A stretch of 64,000 nucleotides of DNA, taken from Xanthobacter sp. NM-25. GTDB taxonomy: Bacteria > Pseudomonadota > Alphaproteobacteria > Rhizobiales > Xanthobacteraceae. The notes beneath the pieces are model-generated. The model saw only the letters and a list, made by a program, of their open reading frames with translations. It had not been told where the DNA came from and made no database searches. How positions within the stretch are numbered: position 1 is the stretch's first letter; the number at the start of each line of letters is the position of its first letter. Both the position numbers and the translations under genes were made by a program. Shown here piece by piece: positions 57,422 through 64,000 of the stretch. The stretch lies in contig NZ_JACBFS010000005.1 in the NCBI RefSeq assembly GCF_022138605.1, forward strand, positions 124,001 through 188,000. Direction: 5' to 3'.

Positions 57422-59077
57422 ATGATGGAACGCCGAGCAAAGGTCTACGATTACATCATCGTTGGAGCGGGATCGGCGGGTTGTACGCTGGCGAGCCGTC
57501 TCACCGAGAGCGGCAGCTATCGCGTCTTACTGCTTGAGGCCGGAGGCTGGGATTGGCATCCCTACATCCACATCCCTTTGGCCTGGGGTAAGATCCTTGG
57601 CGAACGCCGCCATGACTGGATGTATTTCACCGCTCCCGAAACCCGCCTGGACAACCGCGAGATTGAGTGCGCGCGTGGAAAGGTCATCGGCGGATCGTCG
57701 TCAATAAATGCAATGCTCTATTGTCGCGGAAACCGCGATGACTATGAGCGTTGGGCGGCGAGTGGTTTGCCGGAATGGGATTATGCCCATGTCCTCCCGT
57801 ATTTTCGGAAGCAGGAAAGCTGGGAGTTCGGCGCCAACACCTACCGCGGTGGCGATGGCCCTCTGAATACGATGGTCACGCGTTACCAGGATCCGTTGAT
57901 CGAGGCCTATTTCGAGGCCGGTCGTGAGATCGGGTATCCGACCAATCCCGACTACAATGGGAAGACACAGGAGGGGCTCGGCTATGTGCAGTCGACAATC
58001 CGTTCAGGACGGAGGTGCAGTGCCGCAGTCGCGTACTTGCGCCCGGCCTTGGCTCGCGACAACCTCCAGGTCATCACAGGTGCGTTGACGACAAACATCA
58101 GCTTTGAAGGCACCCGCGCAACGGGGGTTGAATTTCAGCACAGGGGTCGAAAGGGTCAGGCGGAAGCCGAAAGAGAAGTAATTATCTGTGGTGGAGCGAT
58201 CAATACGCCACAGATATTGATGCTATCTGGCATTGGTGATCCTGCCTTATTGAAGGCGCTCGATATTCCCGTGAGAGCCGCGCTGCCCGGCGTCGGGAGA
58301 AATCTGCAAGACCATCTGTCTGTAGCGGTCGATTATGATCGAGCGGCGCCCGGCCCTTTTCATCATGCCATGCGCGTGGACCGCATAGCAAAGGACGTTC
58401 TGAATACCTATTTCAGAGGAAAAGGCTTCGCTACCGAGCTTCCTGCCGGTTTTACGGGATTTGTCAAAAGTCGGCATGATCAGGTTCTTCCAGACGTTCA
58501 GTTGATATTTCGCGCGGCCCCATTGGCAGCCTGGCCCTACCTGGAGCCGTTCCGCAAGTCCTTCCCCGATAGCTTTGCATGCCGGGCGGTGCTTCTGCGC
58601 CCACACAGCCGGGGGCATATTGATCTTGTGTCCAAGGACCCGACCGCGCGGCCGCGCATACTGCAGAACTTTCTCGCCGACAGGCGGGATTGGGAGACCC
58701 TTCGGGCCGGTCTGCGGTTGAGTGCGGAGCTTGGGCGGCAGCGGAGTCTGATGCCCTATATCCGCCAACAAAAGAGCCCGGGCATCGCGCCTTCGGATCA
58801 TGAGCTCGACGCGCACATCCGCGGAACTGCGTTGACGGCACACCATCCACTCGGCACATGCAAAATGGGGCCCTCTTCGGATTCTTTCGCTGTGGTCGGC
58901 TCCGACCTGCGGGTCCATGGGATGGAGAGCCTCCGCGTGGTCGATGCCTCGGTCATGCCAGATATGATCGGCGGAAATATCAACGCTGCGGTTATAATGA
59001 TGGGAGAGCGAGCGGCTGATCTCATTCTCGGACGCAGGATGTCACCTGGTGCGCATTTGTCGTCGCGGCGAGAGTGA
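57422..59077 (+). CDS. GMC-family FAD-dependent alcohol dehydrogenase/oxidase
   Basis: The 551 residues show all GMC signatures: YDYIIVGAGSAGCTLASRL for FAD, GKVIGGSSSINAMLYCRGNRDDYERWA (signature 1), GAINTPQILMLSGIGD (signature 2), and the C-terminal active site HHPLGTCKMG with NINAAVIMMGERAADLIL (His/Asn pair). It is closest in style to choline dehydrogenase-like alcohol dehydrogenases that pass electrons to quinone. ATG ATG at 57422/57425 follows GAGG. It may make the aldehyde used by the upstream ALDH. An IS remnant begins 13 bp after its stop. Confidence 0.92.
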   Translation: MMERRAKVYDYIIVGAGSAGCTLASRLTESGSYRVLLLEAGGWDWHPYIHIPLAWGKILGERRHDWMYFTAPETRLDNREIECARGKVIGGSSSINAMLYCRGNRDDYERWAASGLPEWDYAHVLPYFRKQESWEFGANTYRGGDGPLNTMVTRYQDPLIEAYFEAGREIGYPTNPDYNGKTQEGLGYVQSTIRSGRRCSAAVAYLRPALARDNLQVITGALTTNISFEGTRATGVEFQHRGRKGQAEAEREVIICGGAINTPQILMLSGIGDPALLKALDIPVRAALPGVGRNLQDHLSVAVDYDRAAPGPFHHAMRVDRIAKDVLNTYFRGKGFATELPAGFTGFVKSRHDQVLPDVQLIFRAAPLAAWPYLEPFRKSFPDSFACRAVLLRPHSRGHIDLVSKDPTARPRILQNFLADRRDWETLRAGLRLSAELGRQRSLMPYIRQQKSPGIAPSDHELDAHIRGTALTAHHPLGTCKMGPSSDSFAVVGSDLRVHGMESLRVVDASVMPDMIGGNINAAVIMMGERAADLILGRRMSPGAHLSSRRE

Positions 59078-59090
59078 GCGATGCGTCAGC

Positions 59091-59327
59091 TGAACCGCCC
59101 CTAGAGTCTTAGACGCCTTCTTCCCTAAATTCTGAGGCAAGGAGGCCCCGATGAGCAAAGCGAACTTCACCGAGGACTTCAAGCGCGACGCGGTCGTTCA
59201 GATCACCGAGCGGGGCTATCCGGTTGCGGAGGTGGCGGCGCGGCTGGGGGTCAGAAAGTACTCACTCTACGAGTGGAGGAAGCGGTACGGCAAGGTGGTC
59301 GCCACGAGGCGAACAACGTCCCGCTGA
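59091..59327 (+). mobile_element. IS3-family remnant (left end with truncated orfA)
   Basis: TGAACCGCCCC at 59091 looks like an IS3-family terminal repeat. It is followed by a GGAGG ribosome site and an OrfA-type frame. No OrfB and no matching right end follow, so this is a 5' relic of about 240 bp. Confidence 0.7.
59151..59327 (+). pseudogene. Truncated IS3-family transposase OrfA
   Basis: 58 codons encode the N-terminal helix-turn-helix of an OrfA protein (MSKANFTEDFKRDAVVQ, then VAEVAARLGVRKYSLYEWRKRYGK). After Lys48 the sequence no longer resembles OrfA and hits TGA at 59325. The leucine zipper and the frameshift window to OrfB are lost. Confidence 0.85.
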
Positions 59328-59405
59328 AGCCGCCGCCAACGACAGTGACGGACCGGCGCGACCCGCCCCCCGGCAACATGGCGTGGTGCTCCTCTTGGGT
59401 TCCGC

Positions 59406-59800
59406 TCAGGGCGCCGAGGCGCGGCGTTCCTCAGGGACGATGACATTGCCGATGATCTCGCCGAGCGGCCCGCGATGGTTGGTCACCACCCCCGGAGCGC
59501 CGGTTCCGGCGGCGCGCGGCAGCAGCAGCAGGGCACTTTCGCCGAAGCGGTAGGCTTCCTCCAGGTGGGGATAGCCGGAGAGTGCGAACGTATCGATGCT
59601 GATGGCCATGTATTCCTTCATGCGCGCGGCGACCGTTTGCGGATCACCCACCAGCGCCGTGCCCGCGCCGCCGCGCACCAGGCTGACGCCGGCCTACAGG
59701 TTGGGGGCCACTTCCAACCTGTCGCGGCGACCGCCATGCAGCGCGCTCATCCACCGTTGGCCGTCCGAATCCATGCGCGCGAACACCTGTTGCGCATCAC
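59406..59800 (-). pseudogene. ssuD: ssuD (alkanesulfonate monooxygenase) 3' fragment with nonsense codon
   Basis: Read on the minus strand, the frame gives VFARMDSDGQRWMSALHGG, EVAPNL, a TAG at 59696-59694, then AGVSLVRGGAGTALVGDPQ and FALSGYPHLEEAYRFGESALLLLP. This is the C-terminal third of SsuD, the FMNH2-dependent alkanesulfonate monooxygenase. The TAG replaces the Trp of PNLWAGV (TGG to TAG). The N-terminal two thirds are absent. The gene cannot make an active enzyme. Confidence 0.85.
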
Positions 59801-59976
59801 CTCCCGCGCCCTGTGGGAGGTGCCCAGATGACGGCCACCGCCATGGGTAGGGAGGAGCCACGGGACATTGGCGTGCTCGGCTGCGGGCCGGGCGGATCTG
59901 CGACAGTCTCGGACATGGGTGGGCTCCGGCTTCACAGATCGACGCCAGGAGGACGGCGTCGATTTAAATTCAATAA

Positions 59977-60021
59977 AATATCTAGATATTATTGACTATA
60001 TGAAATGGCGCTGTCTATCCT
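59977..60021 (+). promoter_or_regulatory. AT-rich palindrome and promoter before the flavin reductase
   Basis: AATATCT/AGATATT (59977-59990) is a perfect 14-bp dyad. It is flanked by offset TCAATA and TATTGA arms and overlaps the approach to TTGACT (59992-59997), an 18-bp spacer and TATCCT (60016-60021). This is a rare AT island upstream of the ssu-type genes and probably the control site of the former sulfonate operon. The rest of 59801-60125 shows no gene. Confidence 0.55.
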
Positions 60022-60125
60022 TTTTCCCGAACTAACGCCTCCGCGCCATTGCGGAGGCTTTCGACCACCCGCCGCGTCGCCGTCCCAACCGGGCTCGGCC
60101 GCCGCGGCCCACCGATGGCCCTCAG

Positions 60126-60656
60126 ATGAATGCTCATTCAGCCGCCGTTGCTCCCGCCACCACAGCGCTGCCGCCTGCCTCCCTCGCTTTCCGCTCCGCC
60201 ATGCGCAAGCTTGCAGGAGCGGTGAGCGTGCTCACCGTCGGCGCAGGCGAGGAGCGCACCGGGCTTACCGCCACCTCGGTCAGTTCGGTGTCGGTGGAGC
60301 CGCCAACCCTGCTCATCTGTGTGAACCGCACCGCCTCTTCCCTGGCGCCGCTGCTGAAGTACCGCGCCTTCGCCATCAATGTTCTGCGCCCCCAGCACGA
60401 GGAGGTGGCGGGCCGCTTCGCGGGCAAGGACGGGCTCAAGGGACAGGCGCGCTATGAGGGCGCAGACTGGACCCGCCTTTCCACCGGCGCGCCGGTGCTC
60501 GCAGACGCCCTCGCCACCTTTGACTGCGAGCTGGAGGATGCCATCGAGCGCCACTCCCACGTCATCGTCATCGGCCGGGTGGTGGCCTCCCGCATCACCG
60601 AGAATGCGGAGCCGCTGCTTTACTGGGCCGGCGACTATCGCCGCCTTGCCCTCTGA
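60126..60656 (+). CDS. Flavin reductase-family protein (FMN reductase domain)
   Basis: The 176 residues form a split-barrel flavin reductase (FRSAMRKLAGAVSVLTVGAGEERTGLTATSVSSVSVEPPTLLICVNRTASSLAPLL, then CELEDAIERHSHVIVIGRVVAS). Such proteins supply reduced FMN to two-component monooxygenases. Beside ssuD and ssuA remnants it was probably the SsuE-like partner of a sulfonate monooxygenase. It seems intact but is now orphaned, with a broken ssuA 28 bp behind it. Confidence 0.88.
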   Translation: MNAHSAAVAPATTALPPASLAFRSAMRKLAGAVSVLTVGAGEERTGLTATSVSSVSVEPPTLLICVNRTASSLAPLLKYRAFAINVLRPQHEEVAGRFAGKDGLKGQARYEGADWTRLSTGAPVLADALATFDCELEDAIERHSHVIVIGRVVASRITENAEPLLYWAGDYRRLAL

Positions 60657-60684
60657 TCCGGCGTTGAATCAAAGGACTTCTCCC

Positions 60685-61065
60685 ATGTCTTCAGGTCGCG
60701 CCTCCGGCATCAATCGCCGCCGCTTCGCCCTCGCTGCTGCCGCGCTGGCCGGCAGCCTCATCCTCTCCGCCGCGCCGGTTTCGGCGTAGGACAAGGTGGT
60801 GCGTATCGGCTACCAGAAGTACGGCACCCTCATCCTCTTGAAGAGGCGAGGCCTGCTGGAGGAGGCCTGCAGCCCCTCGGCTACACCGTGAAGTGGGCCG
60901 AGGCCCAGATCCGAGAAATCCATAGACCCACACCAAACGCAGCCCCTCGGCTACACCGTGAAGTGGGCCGAGGCCCCGGCCGGTCCCCAACTGCTCGAAG
61001 CGCTCAATGCCGGGGCCGTGGACTTCGGCAATGCAGGCGAGGCGCCGCCCATCTTCGCCCCGGCG
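60685..61065 (+). pseudogene. ssuA: ssuA (sulfonate-binding protein) remnant, nonsense plus duplication
   Basis: The start encodes a signal peptide (RRRFALAAAALAGSLILSAAPVSA) and then TAG at 60787, where functional homologues have Gln (CAG to TAG). The frame continues as DKVVRIGYQKYGTLILLK, is then disturbed, and resumes as YTVKWAEAPAGPQLLEALNAGAVDFGNAGEAPPIFA. A 38-bp segment is duplicated around 32 foreign bases. At about 61066 it is fused to a transposase fragment. It is the relic of the aliphatic-sulfonate ABC receptor. Confidence 0.85.
60869..60976 (+). repeat. 38-bp direct repeat in ssuA relic
   Basis: The segment starting GCAGCCCCTCGGCTAC occurs at 60869-60906 and again at 60939-60976, identical over 38 bp. 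The 32 bp in between do not resemble ssuA. The pattern suggests excision scar, template switching or repair-associated duplication. Confidence 0.9.
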
Positions 61066-61483
61066 GCGATGGTGGACACCTCGCTCTCCGGCGCCCGCGT
61101 GGCGCGTGAGCTCGACGAGGTCATCGCCCGCCGCGGCCGGCCTTGCATGATCGTCTCCGACAATGGCACGGAGCTGGTCAGCCGGGCGATCCTCGGCTTC
61201 TGCGAGGAGACCGCCATCGAATGGCACGACATCGCACCGGGCAAGCCGATCCAGAACGCCTTCGTGGAAAGCTTCAACGACCGCCTGCGGGATGAGTGTC
61301 TCAACGAGCACGCCTTTTCCTCGCTTGTCGAGGCGCGGCGGATCATCGAGGCTGGGTACAACACCGTCAGACCCCATACGAGCCTCGGCGGCCTATCGCC
61401 GTCGATGTTCGCGAGTCGGTCCCATGAGGACCAAAACCCAGCCGGGCCTAACTTATGACCGGCAGGAAAATGGGGGCACGTCA
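61066..61483 (+). mobile_element. IS3-family orfB 3' fragment with right inverted repeat
   Basis: From 61066 the frame encodes the C-terminal half of an OrfB integrase: VDTSLSGARVARELDEVI, SDNGTEL (second catalytic Asp), QNAFVESFNDRLRDECL (catalytic Glu) and YNTVRPHTSLGG, ending at 61458. The first Asp of the DDE triad is gone. AAAATGGGGGCACGTCA (61467-61483) fits the right terminal repeat of an IS51-type element, different from the TGAACCGCCCC end at 59091. The upstream frame is in phase with the ssuA relic, making a chimeric ORF. Confidence 0.82.
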
Positions 61484-61614
61484 ATCTCAATGGAAATCAA
61501 CAAACGTGGTCTGAAGACGACGCTCGCGAGACGATAGGCATGGCAGGGCAACAAGATCGTGGCGCTCGGCTTGTGGTCGTGCTCAAGCTGTTGGGGTCGA
61601 TGGCCGGCATGTCA

Positions 61615-62001
61615 CTACCCGTGGATGGTGTCGGGATCGATCGAGAGGACGAGCCTTTCCACGCGTCTGCCGCCGATGATGTGCGAGCGCAGGATTTCGG
61701 CGACGTCATTCTCATTTTCGAACCTGTACCATGCAGCTTCCGGATAAATGACCAGGACGGGACCATGGCTGCAGACGTTCATGCAGCCTGCGTGGTTGAT
61801 GCGGATGCGCCCCAGGCCGAGCGCCATGGCGAGGCGGCACATGTAATCGCAAAGTTCGCGACTCCCTTTTCCGCCGCAGGAGCCCCGCCAGTGGGTCGGC
61901 GGTCGCGCGTTGGTGCAGCAGAAGACGTGAATGCGATACACCGGCTCATCGCTCGCAGGCGGAGGGCGACATGCCTCTGGGTCAACATGCTCTTCGCTCA
62001 T
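61615..62001 (-). CDS. Thioredoxin-like [2Fe-2S] ferredoxin
   Basis: The 128-residue protein has the shethna-type/thioredoxin-like ferredoxin pattern: C29 (HVFCCTNARP), C42 (GSCGGKGS), C73 and C77 (NHAGCMNVCSHGP), followed by VLVIYPEAAWYRFENENDVAEILRSHI. It binds a [2Fe-2S] cluster and shuttles electrons. It starts ten bases after the CobW gene on the same strand; this ferredoxin-CobW pairing recurs in cobalamin and metal-homeostasis loci. About 130 bp of gene-free DNA separate it from the IS end. Confidence 0.88.
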   Translation of the reverse strand: MSEEHVDPEACRPPPASDEPVYRIHVFCCTNARPPTHWRGSCGGKGSRELCDYMCRLAMALGLGRIRINHAGCMNVCSHGPVLVIYPEAAWYRFENENDVAEILRSHIIGGRRVERLVLSIDPDTIHG

Positions 62002-62011
62002 TGGCCCGATC

Positions 62012-62995
62012 CTAGCTGGCCACGCATTGCCTGAACCCCTCCACGAATTCGGCGCGGTCGAGGTTTCGGCCGATGACGACAAACTGTGACATGGGCGTCT
62101 CATCATCGGTCCACGGCCGGTCCTGACGCATGGTTGTCAGCATGCGCACGCTCTGAAAAACGATGCGTTGGGGAAACCCGCGCGCATGAAAAATGCCCTT
62201 GGTGCGGTAGAGATCTTGTCCACGGGCCTGTGCAATGGTGTTCAACCAGATCGAAAAGCGGTTCAGATCGATGGGCCGGCTCTCTTCCAGAACGAACGAG
62301 GCGACCGCGTCGTCGTGCTCATGCTCATGATCGTCGAGAAACGCTGGATCCACTTCCAGTTTCTGCACGAGATCGAACGCGCCGACGCCAATGACCTTGT
62401 CGAGGTCGATCCGGCTATCCTGGGTGTGGTGGATGCGGGCCAGCGGATTGAGGGCGCGGATGCGGGCTTCGACCGCCTTCAGTCGTTCGGCATCCACCAG
62501 GTCGATTTTGTTGATCAGGACGATATCGCTGAAGGCGACCTGCTCAACCGCCTCGTTGCTCTGATCGAGATTTGCATCGATGTTGACGGCATCCACCAGG
62601 GTCACGAAGGCGTCGAGCTGGATACTACTCTTCACTTCGTCGGCGACGAAGAAGGTGGAGGCGACGGGGGCGGGATCAGCGAGGCCCGTCGTTTCGATCA
62701 GGATGCCGGTCAGATCGTCTGCCCGCTCGCGAAGCCGCTGCAGCGTGTCGATCAGATCGCCGCGCACAGTGCAGCACAGACAGCCGTTGTTGAACTCCAC
62801 CAGCTCGGCCTGGTCATCCTGCACGACCAGCTGGCCGTCGATGCTGATCTGGCCGAATTCATTGACGATCACGGCGATCTTCTTGCCGTGCTCCTCGTGC
62901 AGGATGTGATTGATGAGGGTTGTCTTGCCGGAACCAAGAAAGCCCGTGACGACGGTGGCGGGAATGCGGCTGTTCGCCGATTTTGCGGGCGGCAT
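62012..62995 (-). CDS. CobW/COG0523-family metallochaperone GTPase
   Basis: The 327-residue G3E GTPase has the P-loop GFLGSGKTT (residues 18-26), the metal-binding GCLCC motif (C72, C74, C75), a Walker B-like ETTGLADP and the NKID specificity motif. A His/Asp-rich stretch DDHEHEHDD precedes the C-terminal CobW domain. Members insert or traffic zinc or cobalt. The subgroup (CobW proper, ZigA/ZNG-like or nitrile-hydratase type) cannot be fixed; no Zur box was recognised in the visible part of the operon. Confidence 0.9.
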   Translation of the reverse strand: MPPAKSANSRIPATVVTGFLGSGKTTLINHILHEEHGKKIAVIVNEFGQISIDGQLVVQDDQAELVEFNNGCLCCTVRGDLIDTLQRLRERADDLTGILIETTGLADPAPVASTFFVADEVKSSIQLDAFVTLVDAVNIDANLDQSNEAVEQVAFSDIVLINKIDLVDAERLKAVEARIRALNPLARIHHTQDSRIDLDKVIGVGAFDLVQKLEVDPAFLDDHEHEHDDAVASFVLEESRPIDLNRFSIWLNTIAQARGQDLYRTKGIFHARGFPQRIVFQSVRMLTTMRQDRPWTDDETPMSQFVVIGRNLDRAEFVEGFRQCVAS

Positions 62996-62999
62996 CGTC

Positions 63000-64000
63000 C
63001 TATCCTTCCGTGGAAATTGAGCTCAGGGACAGCATTCGAGAAAGCGGCCTGTCGAAGGCGCGCTCCCAATCGGGGCGGTCGCTTTCTTGCCTGCGCCAGC
63101 GACGCTGCCTCAGGGCGACTCGAATGCAGGACAGCTCGGCGCGTGTCGGCGCGCGCCGGTGGCCGAATAGGTTGCTCAACGCATTCGGTGGCAGCGACAA
63201 ATCAAGCATATGCTCGACCTGTCGTTTGAACCGGGCAAGAGGCTGGTCGCCATAGCGATCGATCAGACTTTGAAACGCCGCGTGGCGGTCGATTGCGTTC
63301 GTTGCATGGGGATGGCGGGGCCGTGGCGGGAACACGTAGCCAACCGGAACAAGCCCGGGAGGGATGGGCGCGATATTGGCGTGTGTTGCGGAGCCCGACA
63401 GCAGATTTGGAATGAGGTGTCGCCGTTCCGGATGGCACGTTTCGATGCGTCCCAAAGCCGTCTGGAATATCCATGTGTCCGCGTGAAATCGTTCGGCACA
63501 TTCGGCGGGCTCGATCGACTGGCCCGCCACGGCGCATAATTTGTGCCCGATGTCACTCGCGTGGGGGCGGACACATACGTCGGCATAGGGTGTTTCCAAA
63601 CCAAGATCGTAGCAACACAGATCCCGTTCGGACGCATCGAGAGCATCCGCATCGGGTCCCATGGCCGTGACGTACGGTCGCTGGGACATTCGTGCCTGCT
63701 GCTCCGGCAGGCAAAGCGCGACGCCATGATTCCAGCTTTCCGGATCCGAGCTGATCATTTCGAAGGCAATCAGCTGAAATCCGTCACACATCTTGAGTGC
63801 AATTCGAGCCGTCGCGGTCGCCGCTTCCACCCAGCCGTCCCGGACGTCGACGAATGTGCGGGGCTCGCCCGGAAACTGCCCCACGGCGCCAAACGCCCCC
63901 AGGCTAAGGGCGCATTCCGGATCGGCTATAGCCCCGACAAGCCAGGCGAAGCTGGGACCGGGCGTGTGCTCTGGCAAATGGAATGTGGCAGCGCTGTTCA
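63000..64000 (-). CDS. Hypothetical protein of the CobW operon, start cut by window edge
   Basis: The frame is open to the right edge, which reads (?)TG AAC AGC GCT GCC on the minus strand, so the start codon lacks only its first base. About 333 residues: SFAWLVGAIADPECALSLGAFGAVGQF, GFQLIAFEMISSDPESWNHGVALCLP, GMP-like MGPDADALDASERDLCCYDLGL, and a basic C-terminus with HMLDLSLPPNALSNLFGHRRAPTRAELS. I do not recognise it with certainty. It is rich in Cys and His in the middle, which may fit a metal-related role. Four bases separate it from cobW. Confidence 0.75.
   Translation of the reverse strand, partial: NSAATFHLPEHTPGPSFAWLVGAIADPECALSLGAFGAVGQFPGEPRTFVDVRDGWVEAATATARIALKMCDGFQLIAFEMISSDPESWNHGVALCLPEQQARMSQRPYVTAMGPDADALDASERDLCCYDLGLETPYADVCVRPHASDIGHKLCAVAGQSIEPAECAERFHADTWIFQTALGRIETCHPERRHLIPNLLSGSATHANIAPIPPGLVPVGYVFPPRPRHPHATNAIDRHAAFQSLIDRYGDQPLARFKRQVEHMLDLSLPPNALSNLFGHRRAPTRAELSCIRVALRQRRWRRQESDRPDWERAFDRPLSRMLSLSSISTEG

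Noticed and set aside
61540..62034. 164-codon plus-strand frame opposite the ferredoxin
   Set aside because: The minus strand has the four-Cys ferredoxin pattern; the plus-strand frame has no motif.
45292..64000. Search for an attachment-site copy of the tRNA-Arg 3' end
   Set aside because: No second copy of the TTCGAATC...GGCGCGCCA end was seen to the right edge, so attL/attR cannot be assigned; the other boundary may lie outside the window.

Overview
The window looks like a chromosomal segment of a GC-rich alphaproteobacterium of the order Hyphomicrobiales (Rhizobiales), most likely near Xanthobacter/Azorhizobium/Ancylobacter. This rests on the gene set and its order: ChvI-ChvG-HprK-EIIA(Man)-HPr next to pckA, an lptF-lptG-lptD-surA-pdxA-rsmA run, BA14K-type proteins, and very high GC at third codon positions. 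That GC bias produces huge antisense shadow ORFs, which were ignored. The species cannot be fixed from the sequence alone.

Layout, 1-45 kb (core-like). A hydroxyacid dehydrogenase is cut by the left edge. A TetR-controlled RND efflux operon follows, with two copies of one operator. Then come an HdeD-like and a DUF1345 membrane protein, an L,D-transpeptidase, and a methionine block (ArsR-methyltransferase fusion regulator, metF, metH). A reactive-sulfur block holds two YeeE/YedE halves, an SQR-like flavoprotein and a BigR/SqrR-type repressor with the two sensor cysteines 66 residues apart. The envelope operon lptF-lptG-lptD-surA-pdxA-rsmA is on the minus strand. Next are an ArsC-like protein, a second TetR gene whose promoter lies between two identical operators, a lipid kinase, TerC, a puuA/puuB-like pair, a DUF3108 protein, infC with a probable AUU start, two divergent BA14K genes, pckA, a HugZ-like protein, chvI-chvG, the truncated PTS (hprK, EIIA, HPr), an orphan histidine kinase and tRNA-Arg(ACG).

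From about 45.4 to 61.5 kb the character changes just downstream of the tRNA. There is a gene-poor stretch with a probable frameshifted membrane protein. Then follows a catabolic cluster of visibly lower GC: enoyl-CoA hydratase-like, FAD monooxygenase, isochorismatase-like amidase, MarR, a TRAP transporter (DctM, DctQ, DctP), an enamidase-like amidohydrolase, a PF06684-type protein, a GntR/FCD regulator, an aldehyde dehydrogenase and a GMC oxidoreductase. The set reads as a transport-and-degradation unit for an unidentified, probably N-containing, carboxylate. It is the best candidate here for an undescribed system. Its right side is a graveyard of two different IS3-family remnants and a sulfonate (ssu) locus broken by nonsense mutations, a duplication and an IS fusion.

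The last 2.5 kb carry a minus-strand operon: a hypothetical protein (start one base beyond the window), a CobW/COG0523 GTPase and a thioredoxin-like [2Fe-2S] ferredoxin. All family calls are made by eye from motifs and remembered family sequences. No database search was run.
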